The notes under the pieces: generated by a model
What the model was told of the DNA's origin: nothing
Database searches by the model: none
What the model saw: the letters and a program-made list of their open reading frames with translations, nothing else
Shown here: one piece after another, positions 18,130 to 28,716 of the stretch
How the letters are laid out: every line of letters starts with the position of its first letter
How positions within the stretch are numbered: the first letter of the stretch is position 1
Made by a program: the position numbers and the translations under genes
Assembly (NCBI RefSeq): GCF_000956595.1
Contig: NZ_JYOO01000011.1
Coordinates: 62,001-126,000 of the forward strand
Origin: Priestia aryabhattai B8W22
GTDB lineage: Bacteria; Bacillota; Bacilli; Bacillales; Bacillaceae_H
DNA: 64,000 bases
Direction of reading: 5' to 3'

Positions 18130-18201
18130 CCACAGTTATGCATAAGCATCCTGTGGCTGAAAAAAAATAAAAACCACAGGGCTACTATTCGCACCTGTGG
18201 T
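18130..18201 (-). promoter_or_regulatory. Tandem terminator hairpins with alternative pairing before yrzI
   Basis: Read on the minus strand, hairpin A is ACCACAGG(18201-18194)/CCTGTGGT(18180-18173) followed by a T-rich run. Hairpin B is CCACAG(18156-18151)/CTGTGG(18135-18130) followed by eight T and then the yrzI ribosome binding site. The 3' arm of A (CCTGTGG) can pair fully with the 5' arm of B (CCACAGG, 18156-18150). This could act as an antiterminator. Such mutually exclusive stems are typical of attenuators, but no ligand is evident. Confidence 0.55.
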
Positions 18202-18235
18202 GAATTGACGTGTTTTAACGATCAAGGTAAGAAAG

Positions 18236-18334
18236 TTACTTGATACAGGAACACGGCCGAATAGTATACGTATATAGACGATTTTTGAACATAGTCCAAA
18301 CTGAATGATCCATACCTGATAAACGTCTTAACAT
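18236..18334 (-). CDS. Small 32-codon ORF with strong ribosome binding site
   Basis: A 32-residue peptide beginning MLRRLSGMDHSVWTM and ending PCSCIK. AAAGGAGG lies at a good distance before the ATG. It ends about 35 bases before a terminator-like hairpin and precedes yrzI on the same strand. It could be an independent micro-protein or a leader peptide for attenuation of yrzI. I do not recognise the sequence. Confidence 0.5.
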   Translation of the reverse strand: MLRRLSGMDHSVWTMFKNRLYTYTIRPCSCIK

Positions 18335-18456
18335 ATGACTCGACCTCCTTTTAATAAAGTATTTTCCTTACAATGGTAATTATATCCACGAACTTATAAA
18401 AAGTAAACTGTTTTTTTGAAAAATAGGGAATTTTTTTATTTTTTTAACCCTCATAA

Positions 18457-18485
18457 AAAAAAGACGATGAATAATCGCCTTTTTG
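18457..18485 (-). terminator. yrhC terminator
   Basis: On the minus strand AAAGGCGAT / ATCGTCTTT (one G-T pair) with a five-base loop, followed by T, just after the yrhC stop. It closes the yrrT-to-yrhC operon. Confidence 0.75.
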
Positions 18486-18491
18486 TATCTA

Positions 18492-18722
18492 TTATTCTTT
18501 TTCTTTCATTAATTCTTTTTTTAGTTTTTTAGTTTGATAACTAAAATAAAAAGCAAGGGTGGTAAAAAGAATAACGATCGCTTCCATTATTCCAAGCTGC
18601 ATATCACTTTTTTCACCTTGGCCAATCATAACACCAATATACAAGAATGTACTTACGGCTAGAAGGACGTAAATAAAGCGGCTGTAATCTTCAATTTTTG
18701 CTTTGATGTGTTGAGCTTTCAT
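18492..18722 (-). CDS. yrhC: YrhC family membrane protein
   Basis: A 76-residue protein with two predicted membrane helices (about residues 16-31 and 43-62) and a Lys/Glu-rich C-terminus. It begins MKAQHIKAKIEDYSRF. It corresponds to B. subtilis YrhC, the last gene of the yrrT-mtnN-mccA-mccB-yrhC operon, in the same order here. Function unknown; membership of the CymR-controlled sulfur operon suggests a membrane role linked to cysteine metabolism, which is inference only. Confidence 0.82.
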   Translation of the reverse strand: MKAQHIKAKIEDYSRFIYVLLAVSTFLYIGVMIGQGEKSDMQLGIMEAIVILFTTLAFYFSYQTKKLKKELMKEKE

Positions 18723-18803
18723 ACAATCACCTTCTCAGTAGAATGTTATATCTCTACTCTATCATAGATCTATAGGTCTATAAAAATCCTATTTTTACCA
18801 CCT

Positions 18804-20862
<2,059 letters not shown>

Positions 20863-21005
20863 AATCTTGAACACCTCGCTATCGAAATAATATAACTTAA
20901 CCTATAAATAAAGTAGGAATTAAGATAAAAATATAGTCTACACCCCATGTTATGACAAACGATGCAGAGTGTAGACGAAAACAAACTCTATATTTTATGA
21001 ACAGC

Positions 21006-21701
21006 TTATTTTAATTTTGTAATAAAATTCAATACTAATTTCGTTGAATTAACAGCTGCTTTTTCTAAAAATTGCTCAAAAGAAACATTTGATTCTTTGC
21101 CGGCGATGTCAGAAAGAGCACGAAGAATAACAAACGGTACGCCAAATTGATAGCATACTTGAGCAACAGCCGCTGCTTCCATTTCAGCTGCATAAAGGTC
21201 TGGAAACTTAGAGCGAACAAACTCTACGCGCACAGGATCGTTCATGAACGAATCTCCTGTAGCAATTAATCCTTTTACAATTTTCATATCCGTTACTTCA
21301 AGAGCGCTTTCTTCAGCAAGGCGAACTAGTTTTTCATCTGCTTTAAAAGCTGCAGGCAAGTTTGGCACTTGACCGTATTCATAGTTGAATACCGTTACAT
21401 CTACATCATGATGACGAACTTCTGTTGAAATAACCGCGTCCCCTACGTTTAACTCTGGATGGAAACCGCCTGCTGATCCTGTGTTAATAACGTAATCAGG
21501 TTTGAACTTCTCTAGTAAGATGGCTGTAGATAACGCCGCATTTACTTTTCCAATACCTGATTTTAATAATACAACCTCCACGCCGCTGATTGTTCCTGTT
21601 GAGTATTCACATCCTGCGATTACTGTTTCTTGACGATTCTCAATTTTATCGCGTAAAATCGTCACTTCTTCTTCCATTGCTCCAATGATTGCTACTTTCA
21701 T
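21006..21701 (-). CDS. mtnN: 5'-methylthioadenosine/S-adenosylhomocysteine nucleosidase
   Basis: Hydrolyses S-adenosylhomocysteine and methylthioadenosine to adenine plus the ribosyl sulfur compound, detoxifying methyltransferase products and feeding sulfur recycling. [13 protein letters not shown] is the family N-terminus; GSAGGF, TGDSFMN and the [15 protein letters not shown] and RALSDIAG segments complete the site. The ATG at 21701 (231 residues) follows AAGAGG; an earlier in-frame codon is unsupported. It lies 17 bases after the yrrT stop. Confidence 0.96.
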   Translation of the reverse strand: MKVAIIGAMEEEVTILRDKIENRQETVIAGCEYSTGTISGVEVVLLKSGIGKVNAALSTAILLEKFKPDYVINTGSAGGFHPELNVGDAVISTEVRHHDVDVTVFNYEYGQVPNLPAAFKADEKLVRLAEESALEVTDMKIVKGLIATGDSFMNDPVRVEFVRSKFPDLYAAEMEAAAVAQVCYQFGVPFVILRALSDIAGKESNVSFEQFLEKAAVNSTKLVLNFITKLK

Positions 21702-21718
21702 TTTAAAACCTCTTTCTA

Positions 21719-22360
21719 CTATTGTTTCGTTGCCTCCAATACCCACACAAAGTGATTAAATTGTGTAAAGGTTATGTGAAAACCATTGCTTTCAAAGATT
21801 TGCTTTAAGACAGGGATCGTTGTATAGTATTCCCTCTCTAGATCTTCTGCTAGTTGCGTATACCCTTTTTGTTTTGCCTGAACAATGGTATCAGCAAATG
21901 AATCCGCTGTTTCAAACATTGTATCGGCAAACACTATTTTACCACCGGTTTGAAGTAACTTTCCATAGTTTATCACAGCTTCTTCTTTTTCTTTATCTGT
22001 TAAATGATGAAATGCATACGTACTAACTAAGCTCTCTGCTGGAAACAACGATGTATCAAACTGTAAAAAGTCTCCCGGTGTGACTAAAACATCTGCTCCT
22101 AATTTCTGGTGTGCCAATTGTCTCATTGGAACTGACGGCTCAATTCCTACTACCGTAAGTTCTTTTTCTAAAAGTTTTTTTGTTAAGTTTCCAGTGCCTG
22201 TTCCAAATTCTATCACATGCCCTATTGAACGGTCTGCTACATATTCTAAGATTTCATTATAATTGCGAAACACTTCTCTATACTGTTCATCTTTCCCGCT
22301 TACCGATGCATCATACTCATTCGCCCACTTTTCAAAGATATCTAAAAACTCTAGCCCCAT
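21719..22360 (-). CDS. yrrT: SAM-dependent methyltransferase YrrT
   Basis: A 213-residue class I methyltransferase. SAM motif I is [15 protein letters not shown], followed by [14 protein letters not shown] and the [13 protein letters not shown] motif. It is the first gene of the yrrT-mtnN-mccA-mccB-yrhC operon and in B. subtilis is under CymR. Substrate unknown; the operon suggests its product S-adenosylhomocysteine is processed by MtnN. TGAGGAGGCG precedes the ATG. I could not pick out a convincing CymR operator in the 138 bases upstream. Confidence 0.9.
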   Translation of the reverse strand: MGLEFLDIFEKWANEYDASVSGKDEQYREVFRNYNEILEYVADRSIGHVIEFGTGTGNLTKKLLEKELTVVGIEPSVPMRQLAHQKLGADVLVTPGDFLQFDTSLFPAESLVSTYAFHHLTDKEKEEAVINYGKLLQTGGKIVFADTMFETADSFADTIVQAKQKGYTQLAEDLEREYYTTIPVLKQIFESNGFHITFTQFNHFVWVLEATKQ

Positions 22361-22498
22361 AAAAAACGCCTCCTCATAACTAATAATTCTTATGGATATA
22401 GTATGTTTTTAGTCATCGTTTGTTCTTCATTTACAAATATTTTAAGCTTTTAACTTTCTATTTGCTATACTATAGTAATGAGGTAAGGAGGCCGTAAG

Positions 22499-22714
22499 AT
22501 GAATTTTGAATTTGAAATGATTGAAGATAAAATAGAATTTTTTGAAGCGCCTGATGTTAAAATGCTTGAAAAACAAATTGCTGAAAAAATTGATCAAAAT
22601 AAGGCGATTTTACTTGAGGTACATAGCGTATCTCATCAAATGTCTGTGGACTATGAACAAGGTAAAAAACTGTACTCTGCAGTTGTTCATTTCAAAATAA
22701 AAAAGCAGCGCTAG
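22499..22714 (+). CDS. yrzA: DUF2536 family protein YrzA
   Basis: A 71-residue protein, MNFEFEMIEDKIEFFEA onward, ending SAVVHFKIKKQR. It matches B. subtilis YrzA/DUF2536 in size, order (divergent from yrrT) and the SVSHQ...YSAVVHF C-terminal core. Small alpha/beta protein, function unknown. AAGGAGG precedes the ATG. The stop codon TAG lies in the loop of the downstream terminator hairpin. Confidence 0.85.
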   Translation: MNFEFEMIEDKIEFFEAPDVKMLEKQIAEKIDQNKAILLEVHSVSHQMSVDYEQGKKLYSAVVHFKIKKQR

Positions 22715-22729
22715 CGCGCTGCTTTTTTT
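22700..22729. terminator. Terminator overlapping the yrzA stop, shared with yrrS
   Basis: AGCAGCGC / GCGCTGCT perfect stem flanked by A and T runs, four-base loop. The yrzA stop codon is inside it and the yrrS stop touches its far side. Confidence 0.9.
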
Positions 22730-23393
22730 ATTGAAGCTTATCCACTACTGCGGGCTTCCAGCCTTCTCCATCTACCCATTCAATTTGAACGCGGTATTTT
22801 GTTGATGAGTTGCCTTTAGGACTAACCGTAGCTACAGCTTTACCTACGCCACCGTTATTACCTAGACGCCATACGGTCATATTGCTTGGGCTAATGCCTG
22901 ACCCTTCGCCTACAGCTTTTAGCATTTCGTTCCAATCCGTTGATCCTTTTTTATATGTTGCTGCAGGAGCATCTTGTGATGTACCTACTGAATCCCATGA
23001 AGGATCTACCTTGCGTTCTGCCACGCCAGGCTCTGGATTTTTCTCTACTTCAGCCTGTGAATCTGAGTCGTTTGATTCTTCATCTGTTGCTTGATCATCT
23101 TCAGAGCTTTGGTCATCTTCAGAGCTTTGATCGTCCGTTGCTTGATCCTCTGTTGCTTGATCATCTTTCGAAGAATCATCGTCTTTTTTAGCCGTCTTGT
23201 CCGTTTTTTGGTCATTTGTTTGCGGATTGTTTTGAGTTGTTTCCGCTTGGTTATCCGATTTATCCTTGTTTCCAAGAATCATCGTACCACCGACAAATAC
23301 AATTAAAACCGCTACGACAGCAATTAACAGATTATATAATCGGTTTACTTTTTTTTCTTTGTTTTCGTGTCTTGAAGAACGATTGTTATTCAT
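22728..23393 (-). CDS. yrrS: YrrS family membrane-anchored protein (DUF1510)
   Basis: Type II membrane protein of 221 residues: short basic N-terminus, membrane helix (about residues 20-40), a long acidic linker made of repeated DDQ(A/S)(T/S)ED units (roughly residues 70-115), then a C-terminal DUF1510 domain (WNEMLKAVGEGSGIS ... IEWVDGEGWKPAVVDKL). B. subtilis yrrS is paired with pbpI, as here. The cell-wall enzyme partner suggests an envelope role. The start ATG at 23393 follows GGAGG by 11 bases. Confidence 0.88.
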   Translation of the reverse strand: MNNNRSSRHENKEKKVNRLYNLLIAVVAVLIVFVGGTMILGNKDKSDNQAETTQNNPQTNDQKTDKTAKKDDDSSKDDQATEDQATDDQSSEDDQSSEDDQATDEESNDSDSQAEVEKNPEPGVAERKVDPSWDSVGTSQDAPAATYKKGSTDWNEMLKAVGEGSGISPSNMTVWRLGNNGGVGKAVATVSPKGNSSTKYRVQIEWVDGEGWKPAVVDKLQ

Positions 23394-23510
23394 TGCTACA
23401 ATTTCCTCCAACTTTTATAATGCTTTATTCTAACATGTGTTTTCTTATACATGAAGCATCAAAATTTATTTGAAGTATATTTGTAATATTTTTTACAAAT
23501 TCTTCTTGTT

Positions 23511-25277
23511 TTAACGTGTATTTAAGTCATACATCCCTTTAACAATATCATAAAATACGCTGTTTGTGGGAGATATCGCACTTTTTGTATTTAAATCCAC
23601 TACTACCATTGCGTATTTTGGATCATCTGCCGGAAAGTAACCCGCAAACCATTTATTGACGATATCGGCCTTCACATTGATTTCAGCAGTTCCTGACTTT
23701 CCTGCCACTTCATAAGGAAGCGTTTGAAATCTTCTTCCTGTTCCTTTTTCGCTCTGTACGACGCCTTTTAAAAGCTGCTGCATAGAAGCAGCTGTGGCTT
23801 CATTAATCGTATCTCCTTTTAGCTCATGCTCTTTAAACGTATACAGTGACGTATTATTTTTATAGTCCAGCGCATCTACCGCTTTTACCTGCTTCTTTTC
23901 TCCTCCCCGTGCAATTGTCGCCATCATATTTGCTACTGCAAGCGGAGTCACTTTTACGTCAAGCTGTCCAATTGCTGTTTGCGCTACAGCATTTGGTACT
24001 TTTTTTTCTCTATCATTTGTCCAAACTCTTCCCGATTTTTCTCCTAAAAACTGCTTAAAATGTTCAAAGTGAAACACATCACCCGTCCATCCTACAGGCT
24101 GAAGAAGCCCTAACTTATCAGCATATTGTTCAATGATATCCGGATTAGATATTATCATTTCTTTTGCTAGCTGGGCAAACGTTGCATTACAACTTTGCGC
24201 AAAGCTTTCTTCAAACGTCAGCTGCCCTTTTTGATGATCTTCTTCTACATTATTGCCATAAATACTTTTATCGCAGTTATAGGTAAAAGAAGGCTGAATT
24301 TTATTTTGTTCAAGCGCTGCAGCTGCTGTTACGGTTTTAAATATAGATCCAGGAGTTTGCGGCGTCAGCAAACGATTTTCTACGCTGTCTGAACCGTTTT
24401 GCTTTTTAAATGGATCTTTCTTATTAATTGAAGGCCTGCTGGCCATCGCAATTACTTTATTGTTTTTTATATCAATTAAGACGGCTCCTCCGTCTTTTAA
24501 CTTATAATGATTCAATGTATTCTCCACTAGCTCCTGAGCAGACAAATCAAGCGTCGTACGCACACTGACTGGATAATAAGGGTTAGCTGTGCCCGTATAT
24601 TTTACATCGATGCCAAACATAGGCCCACCTAGTCGATCAACATGATAAAGGAGCTTAGACTCTTGTTCAGGCAGCAAAAACTCGTCAAAAGCCCTCTGCA
24701 TCCCTGAGATACCTACAGGTGTAGTTGATTTAATAGCTCCATTTTTCAATTTATCACTGTACTTCTCTTCAATTATTTGTTTGCTTTGTGCTTCTAGTCC
24801 GATTAAATGTTCAGCAAGAGGAACTGGACGCTCATCTTTTAGAGGAATTCCAAACACGCCAGGTACCTTTAATGCATTTATTTTTTCGACTTGTGCATGG
24901 GATAATTCTTTTGTAATAACAACCGGTGTTTTAGCATTCGCTAGTCTGTTCGTTAATTCCTGTGGTTGCATTCCCACAATTTCGCTTACTTGCTGAACGG
25001 GCCACTTCATTTTTTCTAAAAACGGAAATAGGACTAAGCGATTATGCGTGATAGATGTTAAAGACTGTCCATTTTTATCTTCGAATTTCCCTCGCCCGTC
25101 GTCTACCACCATTTCCTGCGTACGCTGTTTTACGCTTCCTTCAATTAAGTTAATATTTTTATCAGTAAAAGATTCCGTGCTGACAAGCTGGAGTTGAACA
25201 AGCCGTGCTCCCAGTCCACTAATTAATAATAAAATAAAAATAAGAGTAATATAAATTCGCTTGTGAATTATTTTCAT
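23511..25277 (-). CDS. pbpI: Class B penicillin-binding protein PbpI
   Basis: Transpeptidase that cross-links peptidoglycan, anchored by an N-terminal helix (residues 8-25). The dimerisation domain is followed by the transpeptidase with S311-I-F-K314 (active Ser), S362-C-N364 and KSGTAE near residue 520. 588 residues. B. subtilis PbpI (YrrR) has the same neighbour yrrS and belongs to the PBP2b/SpoVD type, expressed in early sporulation there. GAGGTG precedes the ATG. The gap between it and yrrS is about 117 bases. Confidence 0.92.
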   Translation of the reverse strand: MKIIHKRIYITLIFILLLISGLGARLVQLQLVSTESFTDKNINLIEGSVKQRTQEMVVDDGRGKFEDKNGQSLTSITHNRLVLFPFLEKMKWPVQQVSEIVGMQPQELTNRLANAKTPVVITKELSHAQVEKINALKVPGVFGIPLKDERPVPLAEHLIGLEAQSKQIIEEKYSDKLKNGAIKSTTPVGISGMQRAFDEFLLPEQESKLLYHVDRLGGPMFGIDVKYTGTANPYYPVSVRTTLDLSAQELVENTLNHYKLKDGGAVLIDIKNNKVIAMASRPSINKKDPFKKQNGSDSVENRLLTPQTPGSIFKTVTAAAALEQNKIQPSFTYNCDKSIYGNNVEEDHQKGQLTFEESFAQSCNATFAQLAKEMIISNPDIIEQYADKLGLLQPVGWTGDVFHFEHFKQFLGEKSGRVWTNDREKKVPNAVAQTAIGQLDVKVTPLAVANMMATIARGGEKKQVKAVDALDYKNNTSLYTFKEHELKGDTINEATAASMQQLLKGVVQSEKGTGRRFQTLPYEVAGKSGTAEINVKADIVNKWFAGYFPADDPKYAMVVVDLNTKSAISPTNSVFYDIVKGMYDLNTR

Positions 25278-25368
25278 GACTACACCTCACTCTTTACAAG
25301 TGTCGACGTTGCCATTACTTTTAAAACCATTATCTTAAGAAATATTCATTCTTTTTTTCATTCCATAA

Positions 25369-25396
25369 AAAAACTTGCTGATTCAGCAAGTTTTTA
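25369..25396 (-). terminator. Terminator of the isochorismatase-family gene
   Basis: AAAAACTTGCTG / CAGCAAGTTTTT, a perfect 12-bp stem with a three-base loop, directly after the stop. Confidence 0.88.
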
Positions 25397-25957
25397 TTAT
25401 TCATTTTCCGTTAAAAATTGTTGAGTTGTTCGTAGCTTTCCTATTTTCGGAAAGATGTAAGAAAGAGTGGCCTCATGCTCTTCTTTTGTAAATGTCGCCA
25501 TGGCATCCGTGATAAAAATTTGGTTATATCCATACTGAAATGCTTCACGAGCTGTGCTTTCCACACCAATGTTTGTTGCAATTCCGCAAAGGACAATTGT
25601 ATCAATTCCTCTTCGGCGAAGCTGAAGGTCTAAATCTGTCCCAAAAAAGGCTCCCCACTGACGTTTTGTCACAATGTAATCAGTCTCTTGAACATTAAGT
25701 CTTGGATCGAATTCTGCCCAGTCTGCAGGTCTTTCTTGAGGAGCAGATGGCTTTTGATCCGTTTCTGGCGTCAACGCATCTTTTCCATCTTGAAAATCTA
25801 CTCGTACAAAGCTAATAAATCCATTTTGTTCGCGGAAACGATTCACAAGCTGAACAGATTTTTCTACAATTTCGTCTCCTCCAATTGGCACAATCCCTTT
25901 TTGTAAATCAATTAAAACAAGCGCTGTTTTAGTAAAATCGATATCTTTCATCTTCAT
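25397..25957 (-). CDS. Isochorismatase-family cysteine hydrolase
   Basis: A 186-residue hydrolase of the nicotinamidase/isochorismatase fold. The catalytic triad is visible: Asp in ALVLIDLQKG, Lys in IVTKRQWGAF and Cys in VLCGIATNIGVES. The cis-peptide stretch GIATNIGVE supports it. Substrate unknown; many such Bacillus proteins are annotated only as cysteine hydrolases. It is a single gene with its own terminator, placed between pbpI and greA, where B. subtilis has none as I recall. Start ATG with AAAGGAAAG; a second ATG three codons later is possible. Confidence 0.85.
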   Translation of the reverse strand: MKMKDIDFTKTALVLIDLQKGIVPIGGDEIVEKSVQLVNRFREQNGFISFVRVDFQDGKDALTPETDQKPSAPQERPADWAEFDPRLNVQETDYIVTKRQWGAFFGTDLDLQLRRRGIDTIVLCGIATNIGVESTAREAFQYGYNQIFITDAMATFTKEEHEATLSYIFPKIGKLRTTQQFLTENE

Positions 25958-26009
25958 CTTTCCTTTCCTACATATCTTTTCTATTCTCTCCGTTTTTTTA
26001 AATCATATA

Positions 26010-26037
26010 AAAAAAGCTGACGCGTGTCAGCTTTTTT
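26010..26037 (-). terminator. greA terminator
   Basis: AAAAAAGCTGAC / GTCAGCTTTTTT perfect stem with a four-base loop and long T run, 40 bases after the greA stop. Confidence 0.88.
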
Positions 26038-26076
26038 ACTTACGAGCATTCAGTAGAACGCTTCCAACCATATGTT

Positions 26077-26553
26077 TTACTTAACAGATACAATTTTCAC
26101 TGACATATCTCCACCAGGAGTTTGAACAGTTACTTGATCTCCAATTTGTTTGCCCATTAGACTTTTAGCAATTGGCGAATCATTTGAAATTTTCCCTTCA
26201 AATGGATCTGCTTCTGCACTACCTACAATTGTATACGTTTCTTCGTCACCATCTGGCAACTCTACAAATGTTACAGATTTACCTAATGATACGATAGAAG
26301 AATTTTCTACATCTTCTTCAATAATTTTCGCATTGCGAATCATATTCTCAAGCGTTGTAATACGTCCTTCCACGAAAGCCTGCTCGTCTTTTGCAGAATC
26401 GTACTCAGAGTTCTCCGATAAATCTCCAAAACTGCGGGCGATCTTGATACGCTCTACAACTTCTTTACGTTTTACTGTTTTTAAATATTCTAGCTCTTGC
26501 TCTAGCTTTAGCTTTCCTTCTTCTGTCATTGGAAATACTTTTTCTTGTGCCAT
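26077..26553 (-). CDS. greA: Transcription elongation factor GreA
   Basis: Inserts its coiled coil into the RNA polymerase secondary channel and stimulates cleavage of backtracked [16 protein letters not shown] opens the N-terminal coiled coil; the tip carries the acidic pair in [13 protein letters not shown]; the C-terminal domain binds the polymerase. The ATG at 26553 (158 residues) is chosen over an upstream codon because the family begins there and a GGAG lies ten bases ahead. It follows udk after about 220 bases that hold a strong hairpin. Confidence 0.96.
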   Translation of the reverse strand: MAQEKVFPMTEEGKLKLEQELEYLKTVKRKEVVERIKIARSFGDLSENSEYDSAKDEQAFVEGRITTLENMIRNAKIIEEDVENSSIVSLGKSVTFVELPDGDEETYTIVGSAEADPFEGKISNDSPIAKSLMGKQIGDQVTVQTPGGDMSVKIVSVK

Positions 26554-26649
26554 AATCCCTTCACTCCTTCTTGAACTCAAAATCTCTAGTGTATACAGTC
26601 GATTTCTGTATGTACAAAAAATTTTCCACTCTGTGGAAAAATCAGTTAA

Positions 26650-26692
26650 TAGAGAAATGACAGCTTCAAAATAGAAGCTGCTCGTTTCTCTA
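26650..26692. repeat. Long inverted repeat between udk and greA
   Basis: TAGAGAAA...CAGCTTC-6-GAAGCTG...TTTCTCTA, two stem blocks separated by a small internal loop. No strong T run follows on the greA strand, so it may be a partial terminator or a regulatory leader. The rest of 26554-26771 shows nothing else. Confidence 0.6.
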
Positions 26693-26771
26693 TTCTTTAT
26701 AATGTTTGTGTTTAGTTAGCAGAATATGTCTGCATTGTCTTCAAAAAAATTCCTGCATCTATGCTATGTTA

Positions 26772-27407
26772 TTATAAAATGGCATTTTGTTCAAGAATTG
26801 TTTGAATTTTAGTGACCATCAAGTCAATCGCTACGTGGTTTTGACCGCCTTCAGGAATGATAATATCTGCATAGCGTTTTGTTGGTTCAACAAACTGATT
26901 ATGCATCGGGCGAACGACAGATACGTATTGATCAACAACTGACTCAAGCGTACGCTCTCGTTCTTTAATATCACGAAGCATACGACGAATGATACGAAGA
27001 TCCGCATCTGTATCTACGTATAGCTTGATATCCATTAAATTACGCAAGCGCTGATCTTCTAGTACAAGAATACCTTCTAAGATAATAACATCTTTTGGTT
27101 CTTCTTTAATTACCTTCTCAGAGCGCGTATGAATTGCGTAATCATATACCGGTTTGTCAATGCTCTCATAATTTAATAAGTTTTGCAAGTGTTCAATCAG
27201 CAAATCATTATCAAATGCTAGAGGATGATCGTAATTTGTTTGCAAACGCTGTTCAAACGGTACATCGCTTTGATCTTTATAATAATAGTCTTGCTCAAGA
27301 AGCATAATAGAATGCCCTTTAAAATACTCATAAATAGCTTTGGTTACAGTTGTTTTACCAGAACCGGATCCACCAGCGATACCGATTACAACGGGCTTTT
27401 TCCCCAT
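26772..27407 (-). CDS. udk: Uridine kinase
   Basis: Phosphorylates uridine and cytidine to UMP and CMP in pyrimidine salvage. The 211-residue protein has the P-loop GGSGSGKTT (12-20), the NYDHPLAFD segment and YDYAIHTR, all typical of the PRK/uridine kinase family. It follows trhP2 by seven bases, so it belongs to the trmR-trhP1-trhP2-udk run. Uridine handling and tRNA uridine hydroxylation side by side is the normal Bacillus order. Confidence 0.96.
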   Translation of the reverse strand: MGKKPVVIGIAGGSGSGKTTVTKAIYEYFKGHSIMLLEQDYYYKDQSDVPFEQRLQTNYDHPLAFDNDLLIEHLQNLLNYESIDKPVYDYAIHTRSEKVIKEEPKDVIILEGILVLEDQRLRNLMDIKLYVDTDADLRIIRRMLRDIKERERTLESVVDQYVSVVRPMHNQFVEPTKRYADIIIPEGGQNHVAIDLMVTKIQTILEQNAIL

Positions 27408-27414
27408 TTTATAT

Positions 27415-28677
27415 TTAAATCCCCTTTCGCATCATGTTATATGAAAATAGAGGTTGGTCCACTTTAAATTTCACAATTTGCAGCGGATGACGCGCAGCAT
27501 CTAGTTCATTGCCATCTTCGTCCCAAATTTTATCTATTTTTTGCGTAAAGTTTTTAATTTCCGGACCAAAAAATTCCACTTCTTCTCCCGGTTTAAAATA
27601 GTTACGCTGTTGCAATGTCACGATGCTTGTTTCTTCATCATAATTCAATACTAAACCAGCAAAATCAAATTTTGTTTTCTTGCCGTGTACGCCAAACATT
27701 TGTTCATCCACTCCAGGAACCCCTTCAAAAAAGGCGGGAGCCGTATCGCGGTTCGCACATTTGTCTAGCTCATCAAGCCATTCTTTTTGAATCACAAAAT
27801 TCTCAGGATCTGCACAGTATGCGTCAATCACTTTGCGATATACGCTCACCACTGTTGCAATATAGTGGATCGATTTCATACGTCCTTCAATTTTCAAGCT
27901 ATCAATACCCAGCTCAATCATTTGAGGGATAGATTGAATTAAATTTAAATCTTTTGGACTCATTGCAAACGGATCGTCTTGCTCATCAAATAAAGGCGTT
28001 TCCGTTTTACCGTCTTCTACTTTAAATAAATCATAGTCCCAACGGCATGATTGACAGCAGCCTCCACGGTTTGAATCACGCGCTGTCATGTGGTTACTTA
28101 GCACGCAGCGGCCTGAATAAGCAATACACATCGCTCCGTGAATAAAAGCTTCAATTTCAATATCCACTTTTTCTTTCATTTCGCGCATTTCTTCAGCACC
28201 CGTTTCACGAGCAAGTACAACACGTTCTAATCCTTCTTCTTTCCAGAATTGAACGGCTTTCCAGTTTGAAAGTGATTGCTGCGTACTTAAGTGTACTTCA
28301 AGCTTAGGTGCAACGCGTCGACAGGTTTCGATAATTAACGGATCAGCTACGATGATTCCAGAAACGCCAGCGCGCTCTAATCCCATTAAATAATCTTCAA
28401 GTCCGTCCATATTTTCATTGTGAGCAAAAATGTTTGTTGTAACATAAATACGTGCGCCGTATTTGTTTGCAAACTGAACACCTTCTGCCATTTCTTCAAA
28501 TGTAAAGTTATCTGCATTTGAACGAAGGCCAAACTCTTTTCCTCCGATAAACACAGCATCTGCTCCATAGTGTACGGCAACTTTTAATTTTTCAAGGTTA
28601 CCGGCTGGAGCTAACAACTCAGGCTTTTTAGTAATAACTCGTTTACCTTCTACTACAGTATCGATTTGAACAGCCAT
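27415..28677 (-). CDS. trhP2: tRNA U34 hydroxylation protein TrhP2 (peptidase U32 family)
   Basis: Iron-sulfur U32-family protein (YrrO) needed with TrhP1 to make 5-hydroxyuridine at tRNA position 34, a prephenate-dependent reaction in E. coli Trh[30 protein letters not shown] is the family N-terminus. Cluster cysteines are seen in [16 protein letters not shown] and [13 protein letters not shown]. 420 residues. GGAGG precedes the ATG. Old annotations as collagenase or protease are outdated. Confidence 0.92.
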   Translation of the reverse strand: MAVQIDTVVEGKRVITKKPELLAPAGNLEKLKVAVHYGADAVFIGGKEFGLRSNADNFTFEEMAEGVQFANKYGARIYVTTNIFAHNENMDGLEDYLMGLERAGVSGIIVADPLIIETCRRVAPKLEVHLSTQQSLSNWKAVQFWKEEGLERVVLARETGAEEMREMKEKVDIEIEAFIHGAMCIAYSGRCVLSNHMTARDSNRGGCCQSCRWDYDLFKVEDGKTETPLFDEQDDPFAMSPKDLNLIQSIPQMIELGIDSLKIEGRMKSIHYIATVVSVYRKVIDAYCADPENFVIQKEWLDELDKCANRDTAPAFFEGVPGVDEQMFGVHGKKTKFDFAGLVLNYDEETSIVTLQQRNYFKPGEEVEFFGPEIKNFTQKIDKIWDEDGNELDAARHPLQIVKFKVDQPLFSYNMMRKGI

Positions 28678-28716
28678 CGTTTGTACCTCCTTTGTTTATC
28701 TTTCTTTGCATGCTTT

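Noticed and set aside
22374-22498. CymR operator before yrrT
   Set aside because: Known for B. subtilis, but I could find only AT-rich partial matches, not enough to mark a site.
23045-23275. Lys/Arg-rich 76-codon frame in the yrrS linker
   Set aside because: It arises from the repetitive coding DNA of the acidic linker read in another frame.
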